Shown piece after piece: positions 35,773-44,541 of a DNA stretch of 64,000 nucleotides. Position 1 is the first letter of the stretch. Every line of letters starts with the position of its first letter. The notes beneath the pieces are model-generated. The model saw only the letters and a program-made list of their open reading frames with translations, made no database searches and had not been told where the DNA came from. A program made the translations under genes and the position numbers. The DNA is from Deltaproteobacteria bacterium (GTDB lineage Bacteria > Myxococcota_A > UBA9160 > UBA4427): assembly GCA_029261855.1 (NCBI GenBank), contig JAJDAN010000021.1, positions 319,923-383,922 of the forward strand, in the 5' to 3' direction.

Positions 35773-36540
35773 ATGGAAGCCCTGCTCCGCGATGCCAAAG
35801 AGAAGTACAGCGAGATCCCGTCCAACCTCAAAGAGCAGATCGTTCTCGAGCACACCCCGCTCATCCGATACATCGTCAACCGCATCGCGGTCCGCCTGCC
35901 GTCGCATATCGACCTGGACGACCTCCACAACACCGGCGTCATCGGGCTGATGGACGCGATCGAGAAGTACGACCCCGAGAAGAACTGCAAGTTCAAGACC
36001 TATGCCGAGTTTCGCATCAAGGGCGCGATCCTCGACCAGCTGCGCTCACTCGACTGGGTGCCCCGCAGCGTCCGACAGAAGAGCCGGAAGCTCGAGAAGG
36101 CCTACGGCGAAGTCGAGCAACGGCTGGGCCGCCAGGCCACCGAGGACGAGGTGGCCGATTCCCTCGGCCTGCAGATCGACAAGTTCCACGACCTCCTCAA
36201 CCAGGTGCGCGGCATCTCCCTGGTGAACCTCGAAGAGATCCGCGGCACGAACAGCGACGGCGAACGCGCCGGAACCTTCGCCGACATCATCGAGGACGTT
36301 CATTCGGAGAATCCCTTCGCCTCGCTCAAGCTGCTCGAGACGAAGCACTTCATCTCCGACACGATCGGCACTCTTCCCGAGAAGGAGCGCCTGGTCGTCT
36401 CGCTCTACTACTACGAAGATCTCAACATGAAAGAGATCGGGAACATCCTGGGCATCACCGAGTCCCGCGTCTGCCAGATCCACACGAAGGCAGTCCTCCG
36501 GCTCCGCTCGAAGCTCAAGGGAATGGTCGACTCCCGCTGA
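35773..36540 (+). CDS. Sigma-28 (FliA/WhiG) RNA polymerase sigma factor
   Basis: A 255-residue sigma-70-family factor. Region 2 has HIDLDDLHNTGVIGLMDAI, YDPEKNCKFKTYAEFRIKGA and LDQLRSLDWVPRSVRQKSR; region 3 covers RKLEKAYGEVEQRLGRQATE; region 4 ends with LVVSLYYYEDLNMKEIG and ITESRVCQIHTKAVLRLRSK. This three-region form and DWVPRSVR are diagnostic of FliA/WhiG factors, which drive flagellar and other morphology genes. No flagellar gene or anti-sigma FlgM is nearby. ATG at 35773 chosen because AGAGGAG lies about nine bases upstream. An intergenic repeat follows the stop. Confidence 0.95.
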   Translation: MEALLRDAKEKYSEIPSNLKEQIVLEHTPLIRYIVNRIAVRLPSHIDLDDLHNTGVIGLMDAIEKYDPEKNCKFKTYAEFRIKGAILDQLRSLDWVPRSVRQKSRKLEKAYGEVEQRLGRQATEDEVADSLGLQIDKFHDLLNQVRGISLVNLEEIRGTNSDGERAGTFADIIEDVHSENPFASLKLLETKHFISDTIGTLPEKERLVVSLYYYEDLNMKEIGNILGITESRVCQIHTKAVLRLRSKLKGMVDSR

Positions 36541-36672
36541 GGACGCCGATCGCACCGCATCTTCGCGACCTGCTCGCTGCGGCCCCCTCGACGTACAGGG
36601 GTACGTCTTCGGCGACCTCCACTCCGCGGGCCGCGAAGCTACGGCACCCTCGACGCCCTCAGCCGCCCCGTC
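36541..36672. repeat. Imperfect long-hairpin repeat, copy 1
   Basis: Between convergent genes. Its centre is a 7-bp stem GACGTAC-AGGG-GTACGTC (36590-36607). Flanking arms pair imperfectly (CTTCGCGAC and GGCCGCGAAGCTACGG parts). The block 36628-36654 matches 54094-54120 at 24 of 27 bases, so it belongs to the same family as the element at 53972-54157. Probably terminates both neighbours. Confidence 0.65.
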
Positions 36673-36673
36673 G

Positions 36674-37399
36674 TCAGTCGTCCAGGCGAACGAGGACGAC
36701 GGTCACGTTGTCGACGCCGCCTCGCTGGTTCGCGCAGGCTACGAGGGTGTCGCAGGACTTCTGGAGGTCCGGGTCGTGGCTGACCAGCTCCAGGATCTCA
36801 CCGTCTCGCAAGTGAGTCGTGAGACCGTCGGAGCACAGCACGAAGGTGTCTCCGGGTGCGGGTGTCAGCTCGGCGAGGTCCGGTTGCGCGGCAGGAGCGA
36901 CGCCGAGCGCTCGCGTCAGGACGTGGCGGTGCGGGTGCTCGCGGGCGTCCGCCTCGCTGATCTGACGCCGGCGCAGTAGCTCGCCGACCAGGGAGTGGTC
37001 GTCGGTCAGCTGCCGAATGCGTCCACCGCGGATCAGGTACGCGCGGCTGTCGCCGACGTGGGCCAGGGCGACACGATCCGGTGTCGCGAGGATCGCCACC
37101 AGGGTCGTTCCCATTCCGGATAGATCGGGATCCGACTGGGCGGTCCGATGAATCTCGCGATTCGCGCAGGACACGGCCTGGCGCAGCTTCTCGGCGGGAC
37201 TTGCGGTCGCGCCCTGGAGAGCGTGGATCGCGCGAAGCGCGTGCTCGGTCGCCATCTCGCTCGCGACCTTGCCGGCCTTGTGGCCGCCCATGCCGTCCGC
37301 CACCAGATAGAGCCCGAGATCCGGCGCCGTCGCGAAGCTGTCTTCGTTGGCTTGTCGCCTCAGACCGACGTCGCTGCAGGCCGCCATGGACAGCTTCAT
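36674..37399 (-). CDS. PP2C-family serine/threonine protein phosphatase
   Basis: A 241-residue soluble PPM phosphatase. Metal-site motifs: LYLVADGMGGHKAGKVAS, GMGTTLVAILATPDRVALAH, VGDSRAYLIRGGRI, FVLCSDGLTTHL and GVDNVTVVLVRL. This is the single-domain PrpC/Stp type that reverses Hanks-type kinase phosphorylation. Start set at ATG 37399 (GGAG ~9 bases upstream) where MKLSMAACSDVGLRRQANED begins; the longer upstream frame is unlikely. No Ser/Thr kinase of the Hanks type is in the window. Confidence 0.93.
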   Translation of the reverse strand: MKLSMAACSDVGLRRQANEDSFATAPDLGLYLVADGMGGHKAGKVASEMATEHALRAIHALQGATASPAEKLRQAVSCANREIHRTAQSDPDLSGMGTTLVAILATPDRVALAHVGDSRAYLIRGGRIRQLTDDHSLVGELLRRRQISEADAREHPHRHVLTRALGVAPAAQPDLAELTPAPGDTFVLCSDGLTTHLRDGEILELVSHDPDLQKSCDTLVACANQRGGVDNVTVVLVRLDD

Positions 37400-37647
37400 G
37401 CTTCGGGTTCTCCGCGTCAGACCGGCGCCTGCCCGGACCATCCGGCGGGCGCTTTCACACACACATCGGAGGGGCGCCGGCTCACCTTGACCATCGCGCG
37501 CCGACCTTTCCCGGCCCTCGCCCACGCCTGCAATTTCCGGACAAAAACCATTCAATTCCGGGACGTCAGGCGTCGATAATACGCACGAGGTACGCTGCGA
37601 ACCATGCGACCGCCCGCCAACGTCGGGCAGGGTCGGGGGGGAATGAA

Positions 37648-39228
37648 ATGCCGAAGACCCTGCTACTGGCGGACGACAGTGTCGTGATCCAGAAGCTCGT
37701 CGGACTGAGTTTCGCCAACGAGGACGTGGAGCTCGTCACCACGGACAACGGTGATGACGCGCTGAAGCGAGCCCGGGAGATCCACCCGGATCTCGTCCTC
37801 GCCGACGTCGTGATGCCGGGCAAGAACGGCTACGAGGTCTGTCAGGCCATCAAGGAAGATCCCTCGATCAACACCACTCCGGTGCTGTTGCTGACCGGTA
37901 CCTTCGAGGCCTTCGACGAGGACCGCGCGCGCCAGGTCGGATCCGACGGTCACATCACGAAGCCCTTCGAAGCACAGGGGCTCGTGGACCGGGTCACCGA
38001 CCTGCTTTCACGACCGCGCCCGGCCCCAAAGCCGATCGCCTCGCCTGAAGCCCAGTCCGCCGCCCAGCCCGCCGCTGCATCGGCCGCGCAGCCCGCGGTC
38101 CCCGAGCTGCCGACGGCGCCCGCCGCAGAGCCCGACGACGCCTACGACTTCTTCGACGACGAGGTCCAGGAGCTTGCCGCGCCGGAAGCCCCGGCCGTCC
38201 CGGCGGCCGCCATGGCTGCTCCGGATGATTCATTCGAGTTCGGCGAAGACCTCGACGCGCTCTCGCTCACGTCCCCGGGTGGAGACACGTCCGAGACCCT
38301 CGACACGAACTTCGAGCTCGACGAGGACACGCCTGACGATCTCACGATCGCAGTCGTGGCCGAGACGCCCATCGCAACCCCGCCGCCCGTCCCGATCGAT
38401 CTGGACGCGCCGGACGCCACGCGAGTCGCCATGGGCGAAACGATGATCACCGACGACTTCGGTGCGATGCCCGCTTCGCCGCCCGCATCCGCAGCCCAGG
38501 TCGCCTCCCTGGACGAGCGCCTCGCGGAGGCCGCCCCGGCGACCGCGGTACCGGCCGTCCCCGCAGCGCCGACGCCGGTTTCCGATCCCGCTCAGACGAT
38601 GCTGGCGGACGACCTGTTCGCGGACCCGGTCTCGACGGAGGCGGCAGCTCCGACGCCGCCGCCGATTCCCGCACCGGCGGCTCCCGAAGCCGCGACGCCT
38701 GCGACGGGCGAGCTGCCGCCGGCGATGGACTCCGGCTTCGAGTTCGGCTTCGACGACGCCAACCCCGGTTCGGCGGAACCCGTGGTCGCAGCGACCGCAG
38801 AGATCGAAGAGGACCTCGTCGACGACGAGTCGGACCCGTTGGCCGGCATGGCGTCGCCGCGGGCCGTCGCTTCCTTCGAAGCGGAGGCCGACGCCGACGC
38901 ACCCGATCTCGCGGATGCCGCCGGCTCGACCCACAGCGGCTACGACGTCTCCGCGTCGGACCTCGGCAACCCGCTCGGCGACGCGGACGGCAGTCCGTCG
39001 CTCGCGACGCCCGTCGCAGCCGCGGCGCGCAGCGACCTCTCGCCGCTGATGCAGGAACGCATCCACGAAACCCTCGAGAAGATCGCGTGGGAGGCGTTCG
39101 CGGACGTTTCCGACACCATCGTCCGCCAGGTCCTGCAGCGGGTGGAGTCGATCGTCTGGGAGGTCGTGCCCCAGATGGCCGAAGCCCTGATCCAGGAAGA
39201 GATCCGGCGCATGAAGGGCGAGGAGTAG
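37648..39228 (+). CDS. RomR-like response regulator with long disordered linker and conserved C-terminal helix
   Basis: A 526-residue protein. Residues 1-125 are an intact receiver (LLLADDSVVIQKLVGLSF; phosphoacceptor in DLVLADVVMPGKNGYEV; HITKPFEAQGLVD). Then about 330 residues of Ala/Pro/Asp/Glu-rich disorder with recurring acidic blocks (DAYDFFDDEVQELA, DSFEFGEDLDALSL, GFEFGFDDANPG). The last ~60 residues form a conserved amphipathic helix (ETLEKIAWEAFADVSDTIVR, VESIVWEVVPQMAEALI, QEEIRRMKGEE), which resembles the PopZ-type C-terminal helix and the output end of RomR polarity proteins. No DNA-binding domain. Likely a polarity or motility regulator; inference. A weak promoter (GATAAT at 37575) may lie upstream. 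Confidence 0.8.
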   Translation: MPKTLLLADDSVVIQKLVGLSFANEDVELVTTDNGDDALKRAREIHPDLVLADVVMPGKNGYEVCQAIKEDPSINTTPVLLLTGTFEAFDEDRARQVGSDGHITKPFEAQGLVDRVTDLLSRPRPAPKPIASPEAQSAAQPAAASAAQPAVPELPTAPAAEPDDAYDFFDDEVQELAAPEAPAVPAAAMAAPDDSFEFGEDLDALSLTSPGGDTSETLDTNFELDEDTPDDLTIAVVAETPIATPPPVPIDLDAPDATRVAMGETMITDDFGAMPASPPASAAQVASLDERLAEAAPATAVPAVPAAPTPVSDPAQTMLADDLFADPVSTEAAAPTPPPIPAPAAPEAATPATGELPPAMDSGFEFGFDDANPGSAEPVVAATAEIEEDLVDDESDPLAGMASPRAVASFEAEADADAPDLADAAGSTHSGYDVSASDLGNPLGDADGSPSLATPVAAAARSDLSPLMQERIHETLEKIAWEAFADVSDTIVRQVLQRVESIVWEVVPQMAEALIQEEIRRMKGEE

Positions 39229-39312
39229 GCCCCGCGCCAGCAGACGGATCGGTTACTCTCCCCGACCCGCGCCGATCCGAGGCTCGCTTCGAATCGGCGC
39301 GCAGGAGAGATC

Positions 39313-40176
39313 ATGTCGCCTTCCTCTTGCTGTCCGCCGGTATCCACGTGGCGCCCGCTCGTCGAGCTGGCCCTGGCCGAGGACGTCGGCTCCGGCGACG
39401 TGACGTCGGCCCTCACCATTCCCGCAGTCGCCCGGGGGCGAGCGCGCATCGAGGCGCGAGAACCCGTAGTGGTGTGCGGCCTGGATATCGCGGAGGAAGT
39501 GTTCCGGCAGGTGGATCCCGGCCTCACCCTGGAACGACAGGTGCGCGAGGGAGAGCAGGTCGCAGAGGGAACCGCCCTGCTCCACGTCGAGGGCTCGGTC
39601 CGCTCGATCCTGACGGCCGAGCGCACCGCGCTCAACTTCATGACCCGGATGTGCGGGGTCGCCATGCATGCGCGGCGCTTCGTCGAAGCCGTCTCCGGCA
39701 CCGGAACGGCCATCGTCGACACCCGCAAGACCCTGCCCGGCTGGCGCGTGCTGGACAAGTACGCCGCGGCGACCGGTGGCGCCGTCAATCATCGCGTCGG
39801 GCTGTTCGACGGCATCCTCCTCAAGGACAACCACATCGCGGCAGCGGGAGGAGTCACCCCGGCCGTGAAGTCGGCGGTCGCCGGTGCTCCGGCGGGGCTG
39901 CGGGTGCAGGTGGAGGTGCAGTCAGCCGCGGAAGCTGCCGAGGCCGTGGCGGCTGGCGCCGACTTCCTGCTGCTCGACAACTGCCCCCCCGCGGTCTGCC
40001 GGGAGATCGCGGCGAACGCTGCGCCGGGCGTCCTGCTCGAATCGTCGGGGGGCATCGCGCTCCACAACGTGCGCGAGCATGCGGAAGCGGGCGTCCACCG
40101 GATCTCCATCGGAGCCATCACGCATTCGGCCCCGTCCGCGGACCTGGCCCTCGAGATGATCGCGTCCGAGGCATGA
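39313..40176 (+). CDS. nadC: Nicotinate-nucleotide pyrophosphorylase (quinolinate phosphoribosyltransferase)
   Basis: A 287-residue enzyme that converts quinolinate and PRPP to nicotinate mononucleotide in NAD synthesis. Motifs: EDVGSGDVTSAL, ERTALNFMTRMCGVA, the substrate loop DTRKTLPGWRVLDKYA, GAVNHRVGLFDGILLKDNHI and LLDNCPP with SSGGIALHNV. It overlaps birA by 4 bp (ATGA), and birA overlaps coaX, so three cofactor genes are translationally coupled. Confidence 0.96.
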   Translation: MSPSSCCPPVSTWRPLVELALAEDVGSGDVTSALTIPAVARGRARIEAREPVVVCGLDIAEEVFRQVDPGLTLERQVREGEQVAEGTALLHVEGSVRSILTAERTALNFMTRMCGVAMHARRFVEAVSGTGTAIVDTRKTLPGWRVLDKYAAATGGAVNHRVGLFDGILLKDNHIAAAGGVTPAVKSAVAGAPAGLRVQVEVQSAAEAAEAVAAGADFLLLDNCPPAVCREIAANAAPGVLLESSGGIALHNVREHAEAGVHRISIGAITHSAPSADLALEMIASEA

Positions 40177-41183
40177 ACGATGGTGCCAGCCGGGTGCTCG
40201 AGACCCTGCGATCGGCTCGCGACAGCGACCGCGAGGGGCGCTGTTCTGGAGAGGCCCTGTCGGAAGCACTCGGCGTGTCCCGGGCAGCCGTGTGGAAGCA
40301 GGTCGAGAGCCTGCGACAACGCGGGTACGAAATCGAGGGAGCGCCCGGCGGTGGCTATCGCCTGACCGCCCTGCCCGACCGCCTCTACCCGGAAGAACTC
40401 ACGGCCGGCTGTACCCGGCGTTGGGTGGCGCGCGAAATCCACTACTTCGAGGAGATCGACTCGACGAACCGGCTCGCGTTCCAGCTGGCACGGGACGGGG
40501 CTCCCGCGGGTTCCGCGGTCGTCGCCGAGAAACAAACTGCCGGACGTGGACGCCTCGGTCGCTCGTTCTTCTCACCCGCCCACCAGAATCTCTACACGTC
40601 CATCATCCTGCGGCCCGAGATCACGATCGCCGAGGCGCCGACCCTGATCCTCGCGGCGGCCATCGCCGTCGCCGAAACCCTCGGCGAGCCCGAGCGGGTC
40701 GAGATCAAGTGGCCCAATGACGTCTTGATCGATGGACTGAAGACGTCGGGCATCCTGATGGAGATGAGCGCAGAAGCCACCCAGGTGGGATTCGCGATCC
40801 TCGGGATCGGCGTGAACCTGAACGTCGAGCGTGACGAGCTGCCCGAGGACTTCCGCAGCCGCGCGACCAGCCTGCGGTCCGCTGGAGGCGAGCGCGTCGA
40901 CCGGGTCGGCTTCGCGAGGCGACTTTTCGGTATCCTCGAGGACGTGCTCGACCGTCACACGGCTTCCGGCTTCGCAGCGATCCGACCCCGCTTCGACCCG
41001 TGGTTTCGCATGCCGGGCCGCGCCATCGAGGTCCATGGCATGCACGGCGACATCCTGCGCGGAATCGCCCGGGGAATCGCATCGGACGGCGCCCTCGAGC
41101 TCGATCTCCCCGACGGCAGCACGTCCCGGGTGATTGCGGGAGACGTCACCCTGTCCAAGCGCAACGAGGAAGCGACCCCATGA
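40173..41183 (+). CDS. birA: Bifunctional biotin-protein ligase / biotin operon repressor
   Basis: A 336-residue protein. An N-terminal winged HTH (GEALSEALGVSRAAVWKQVE, GAPGGGYRL) precedes the ligase domain with IDSTNRLAF, the biotinyl-AMP loop AEKQTAGRGRLGRSFFSP, KWPNDVLIDGLKTSGIL and the C-terminal SH3-like domain (GDILRGIARGIASDGALEL). The HTH shows it can also act as a biotin-responsive repressor. It overlaps nadC and coaX by 4 bp each; birA-coaX is a common arrangement. Confidence 0.95.
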   Translation: MNDGASRVLETLRSARDSDREGRCSGEALSEALGVSRAAVWKQVESLRQRGYEIEGAPGGGYRLTALPDRLYPEELTAGCTRRWVAREIHYFEEIDSTNRLAFQLARDGAPAGSAVVAEKQTAGRGRLGRSFFSPAHQNLYTSIILRPEITIAEAPTLILAAAIAVAETLGEPERVEIKWPNDVLIDGLKTSGILMEMSAEATQVGFAILGIGVNLNVERDELPEDFRSRATSLRSAGGERVDRVGFARRLFGILEDVLDRHTASGFAAIRPRFDPWFRMPGRAIEVHGMHGDILRGIARGIASDGALELDLPDGSTSRVIAGDVTLSKRNEEATP

Positions 41184-41983
41184 CCGTCCTGCTGGTGATC
41201 GACATCGGCAACACCAACATCTCGCTCGGCGTCTTCGACTACGAAGCCGATGCCGCGGCCGAGCCGGGCAAGGGCGACCCGGACCTGCACTGGCGTCTCA
41301 GCACCCACCGCGAACTCACCTCGGACGAGCTGACCGTCACCCTGCGTGCCTTGTTCTCCCAGGAAGGACGAGACGTCTCGGAAGTCACCGACGTGATCGT
41401 CTCCAGCGTCGTGCCGCCCCTGCTGCCCATCTGGGAGCGGGTCACCACGAAGCTCTTCTCCCGGGAGCCACAGATCGTCGGGCCCGGCATGCGCACCGGG
41501 ATGCCCGTCCGCTACGAGAATCCGCACGAGGTCGGCGCCGACCGGATCGTCAACTCGGTCGCGGCCTTCGAGCTCTTCGGCGGGCCGGTGATCGCCGTCG
41601 ACTTCGGAACCGCCACCACCTTCGACTGCGTCTCGGCCAAGGGCGAATACATGGGGGGATGCATCTTCCCGGGCATCCACATTTCCATGGACGCGCTGTT
41701 CGAGCGCACCTCCAAGCTCCACCGGATCGAGATCGCACGTCCCAAGCAGGTGATCGGGAAGACGACGACCGGCGCCCTGCAGTCGGGACTGCTCTACGGC
41801 TACGCGGGCATGGTCGATTCGATGATCGAGCGCATTCGTCCGGAGCTGGGAACCAAGACCGCGCGGGTGATCGCGACGGGCGGCCTGGCGGGGCGTATCG
41901 CCAGCGAGAGCAAGCACATCGAGGAGGTCGTTCCGTTCCTCACCCTCGAGGGTTTGCGCCTCCTGTTCGAGAAGAATCGCTAG
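41180..41983 (+). CDS. coaX: Type III pantothenate kinase
   Basis: A 267-residue kinase of the acetate/sugar-kinase superfamily that phosphorylates pantothenate, the first committed CoA step. Motifs: LLVIDIGNTNISLGVF (phosphate 1), the substrate motif GPGMRTGMPV, ENPHEVGADRIVN with the catalytic Asp, VIAVDFGTATTFD (phosphate 2), YMGGCIFPGI and VIATGGLAGRI. This isoform is feedback-insensitive and monovalent-cation dependent in the family. It overlaps birA by 4 bp. CoA steps CoaBC and CoaD are encoded at 12392-14314. Confidence 0.96.
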   Translation: MTVLLVIDIGNTNISLGVFDYEADAAAEPGKGDPDLHWRLSTHRELTSDELTVTLRALFSQEGRDVSEVTDVIVSSVVPPLLPIWERVTTKLFSREPQIVGPGMRTGMPVRYENPHEVGADRIVNSVAAFELFGGPVIAVDFGTATTFDCVSAKGEYMGGCIFPGIHISMDALFERTSKLHRIEIARPKQVIGKTTTGALQSGLLYGYAGMVDSMIERIRPELGTKTARVIATGGLAGRIASESKHIEEVVPFLTLEGLRLLFEKNR

Positions 41984-42016
41984 TCGAGCACGCCGGAACC
42001 CTCCGGTTTCGGCCAG

Positions 42017-43363
42017 CTAGCGCGGCTCCGTCACGACGACGACCGCCGCCTGTCCCTTTGCGACGGTCAGCTGAAAGTCGCGCCGCACCGTCAGCCCCGG
42101 GCCCGTGACCGACACGCTGACGGTGTGCTCGCCCGGCTCGACGATCGCCCGCGAGATCAGGACGTGGTCCGCCAGCATCGTCCACGAACGGGTGTCGGGC
42201 TTGTCGAGACCGACCAGGGCGGCCTCGGTCCCGAGAGCCGCCAACAACCCGATCACGGACCCGAGGCCGCCACCGGCCTGTTGGCCGGCGATTCGCGCGC
42301 CCTCGGCGGCCGCGGCCCGGGTGATCATGCGGGTGAGCGCCGCGCCGATGATGCGCGGCTTCAGGCGGTCGTATTCCTTGCGGATGTCCGCGCCGATGCT
42401 CGCCACGCGATCGATCGGCACCTTGCGACCGTCGATGTCGACGGTGGCGTCTCGGGCGTGACTGCCGGACGGAACCAGGTCCGGATAGACCACCACCTTG
42501 AAGACGCTGCGGGCGAGAATCTGGGTGTTGCCCGTGATGAAGGTCCCGGCGATCCCGATGGCCGCGCCAATGGGCATGCGCTCGGGCACCTTGTGGGGCA
42601 CGCGCCCGAGAGACACGACCGTGATGATCTCGGTGGGCGGTGGCGAGCCGCCGGGCAGCGGGCCGTCCCCGAGCAGCTCCCGGATTCGCGGGCCCCGATA
42701 CGGGTTGGGTCCCGCCAGGCGCGTCACCGGTTCGCGCAGCGTCGGAAGCACGCCCGCCGCCATGGCTTCCTCGTAGTAGCGGAGCGCGCGGTTTCCTTCT
42801 CCCAGCCGCTCGAAGGTCAGGCCAGCCAGGTAGGACCCGAAGACCCCCGGTCGTTCGAGGCCGACGCTCTCGAGGTACTCACGCATGACCGTGAAGCTGC
42901 GGGCTTCGACGGCGGCGCCGCTCCAGTTCCCGAGCGCGAGATAGTTGAGCATGTTCACCGAGTTCAGCGCGAGACGCTCGGCGGGTGGTGTCCGATAGTC
43001 CTTCGCGCTGTCGCTGTAGATGAACTCCCCGATGGTGCCGCCGACGTCGTTCTTGTAGTCGAGCAGCTCGATCTCGGTCTCGCCGGCGCCCAGGTCTCGG
43101 GCGCTGCCCTTGTAGTCTTCGATCGCCTGCAGCAGCGAACCGCGCTCGAGCACCGCGAGCGATTGCTCGGAGTCCCACGACTCCGGCAGCTCGTCGATCG
43201 AGCCGACGTCGAGGATCTCGTTCACGTCGGCGATGCCGCCGCGGTAGTCCCCGACGGAAACCTGCTCCGTCGCGGACTCGATCCGCTCGGAATAGGTCGC
43301 GCAACCGCTCCCGAACAGCGAGAAGAGCAGCAGCGATGCGATCAGCAGCGCCGAACGAGACAC
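42017..43363 (-). CDS. Lipoprotein of COG3014 type, TPR-like
   Basis: A 448-residue lipoprotein: signal SRSALLIASLLLFSLFGSGC gives Cys21 in LFGSGC. The N-terminal half has helical TPR-like segments (QSLAVLERGSLLQAIEDYKG, ALGNWSGAAVEARSFTVMRE, GSYLAGLTFERLGEGNRALR). The C-terminal half has a hydrophobic glycine-rich patch (PIGAAIGIAGTFITGNTQIL) and a beta-rich end (EPGEHTVSVSVTGPGLTVRR). The family is typically found next to LpoB, as here (6 bp apart), so a periplasmic role linked to peptidoglycan synthase activation is likely but unproven. Confidence 0.82.
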   Translation of the reverse strand: MSRSALLIASLLLFSLFGSGCATYSERIESATEQVSVGDYRGGIADVNEILDVGSIDELPESWDSEQSLAVLERGSLLQAIEDYKGSARDLGAGETEIELLDYKNDVGGTIGEFIYSDSAKDYRTPPAERLALNSVNMLNYLALGNWSGAAVEARSFTVMREYLESVGLERPGVFGSYLAGLTFERLGEGNRALRYYEEAMAAGVLPTLREPVTRLAGPNPYRGPRIRELLGDGPLPGGSPPPTEIITVVSLGRVPHKVPERMPIGAAIGIAGTFITGNTQILARSVFKVVVYPDLVPSGSHARDATVDIDGRKVPIDRVASIGADIRKEYDRLKPRIIGAALTRMITRAAAAEGARIAGQQAGGGLGSVIGLLAALGTEAALVGLDKPDTRSWTMLADHVLISRAIVEPGEHTVSVSVTGPGLTVRRDFQLTVAKGQAAVVVVTEPR

Positions 43364-43369
43364 CCGAAG

Positions 43370-43984
43370 CTACTTCTTGACGGCCTTCGAGCGCGTGACT
43401 TCGTTCTGGAACTCGATGATCCCGGTTTCGATCTCGACCACCTGCAAGAACAGGCTGTACTGGATGCGCCGCAGTCCGCTCAGCTTCTCGTCCACTCCGC
43501 TGATCTTGCCGGTGAAGAAGTACTCGACGCCCAGCTGCTTGCCCAGGCGCTGGGCCGAAGCGGGATTGTACGCCGCGCCCTGCTGCATCCCGACTTCGCG
43601 GACCAACGCGTCCTGACGGGCCCGATCGACGACACGAACGTCGCCCGTGTTCACCAGGGCCGTCTCGATCGACGAAAGCAAGGTCGCCATCTGGTCGTCG
43701 ATGTGCTGGGTCGTCTCGTTCGTGATGGGCCAGATCGCCACCAGGGGACGGTCCTTCTTCTCGACCACCCCAATCCAGAAGCGAGACGCTTCGAGGTGCT
43801 TGAGGTAGTCGGCCACCAGATAGTTGATGTCCTCACGGTCGAGCTTCACGCTCAGCGCGGGAGCGTCCATGTCGGGATTATCGGTCCCCTCCCCGCCGCG
43901 CATCGCCTGAGGCGCGCAGCCCAGAGCGAAAATGACTCCGGCGAGAAGGACGACGCGTAGCGTGCGACGGCTTGCGGACAGCAT
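43370..43984 (-). CDS. lpoB: LpoB-family penicillin-binding-protein activator lipoprotein
   Basis: A 204-residue lipoprotein with signal RRTLRVVLLAGVIFALGC (acylated Cys23). The mature part has RPLVAIWPITNETTQHID, GDVRVVDRARQDALVREVG and the LpoB-type GKQLGVEYFFTGKISGVDEK, VVEIETGIIEFQNE. In enterobacteria LpoB spans from the outer membrane to activate PBP1B. It abuts the stop of the upstream small lipoprotein gene and is 6 bp before the COG3014-type gene, so three lipoproteins form one operon. Confidence 0.88.
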   Translation of the reverse strand: MLSASRRTLRVVLLAGVIFALGCAPQAMRGGEGTDNPDMDAPALSVKLDREDINYLVADYLKHLEASRFWIGVVEKKDRPLVAIWPITNETTQHIDDQMATLLSSIETALVNTGDVRVVDRARQDALVREVGMQQGAAYNPASAQRLGKQLGVEYFFTGKISGVDEKLSGLRRIQYSLFLQVVEIETGIIEFQNEVTRSKAVKK

Positions 43985-44344
43985 CTAGAAGAAGCCTCCA
44001 ATGGCTGCGAACGGTAGGAAGACGATATCGAGAGGGACGGTCAGGACCATCAGCGGGACCTGCGCCGCCGGCGCGATCGTCGAATTCGCGACGCCACGGG
44101 TCATGCCGAACAACAGCTTCGAGTTGTACCAGGGCTTGGGCTCGGGTTCCCGCGGTTGGTAGCGGGGCTCGATGCGGCCGTCCTCCGAGGTCTGGGTCTG
44201 GGTCGAATCCGTCGCCGAGCGCTCCGGTACATCCGACGAACAGGCCAGGGTCCCGAACGAGGCCCCAAATGACAGGGTCATGACCCACAGCACTGCCACG
44301 ATCCGCAGTCCACGCGGGACTCCTTGCGACGCGAGTTGCAGCAT
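43985..44344 (-). CDS. Small lipoprotein, first gene of the lpoB operon
   Basis: A 119-residue protein I do not recognise. The signal GLRIVAVLWVMTLSFGASFG is followed by TLAC, giving Cys37. The mature part is polar (PERSATDSTQTQTSEDGRIE), then has RYQPREPEPKPWYNSKLLFG and two hydrophobic C-terminal stretches (APAAQVPLMVLTVPLDIVFL). GGAGGAAG precedes the ATG at 44344; a longer upstream frame is less likely. Its stop touches the lpoB start. The C-terminal hydrophobic part suggests insertion into or pairing with a membrane. Confidence 0.75.
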   Translation of the reverse strand: MLQLASQGVPRGLRIVAVLWVMTLSFGASFGTLACSSDVPERSATDSTQTQTSEDGRIEPRYQPREPEPKPWYNSKLLFGMTRGVANSTIAPAAQVPLMVLTVPLDIVFLPFAAIGGFF

Positions 44345-44541
44345 TGGTCTTCCTCCTCTCTTCCTACGCGATTTCCGACGGCGGGAATCGTACCCGCAGC
44401 CTGGCCCCCCAAACACCTCACCTGACCCGGGGTTTCACCCCTCGGGCAATCAAGTTCGGCCGGGTGCAGGCCGACTGTTGAAGGTGGCGGCGTGCCGACC
44501 GCAGGGAAGACCTGCGGACCAGCAGAGGGGTTTGTACACCA

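Noticed and set aside
42125-43960. 611-codon plus-strand frame opposite the two lipoprotein genes
   Set aside because: Antisense to LpoB and the COG3014-type protein, which have signal peptides and family motifs.
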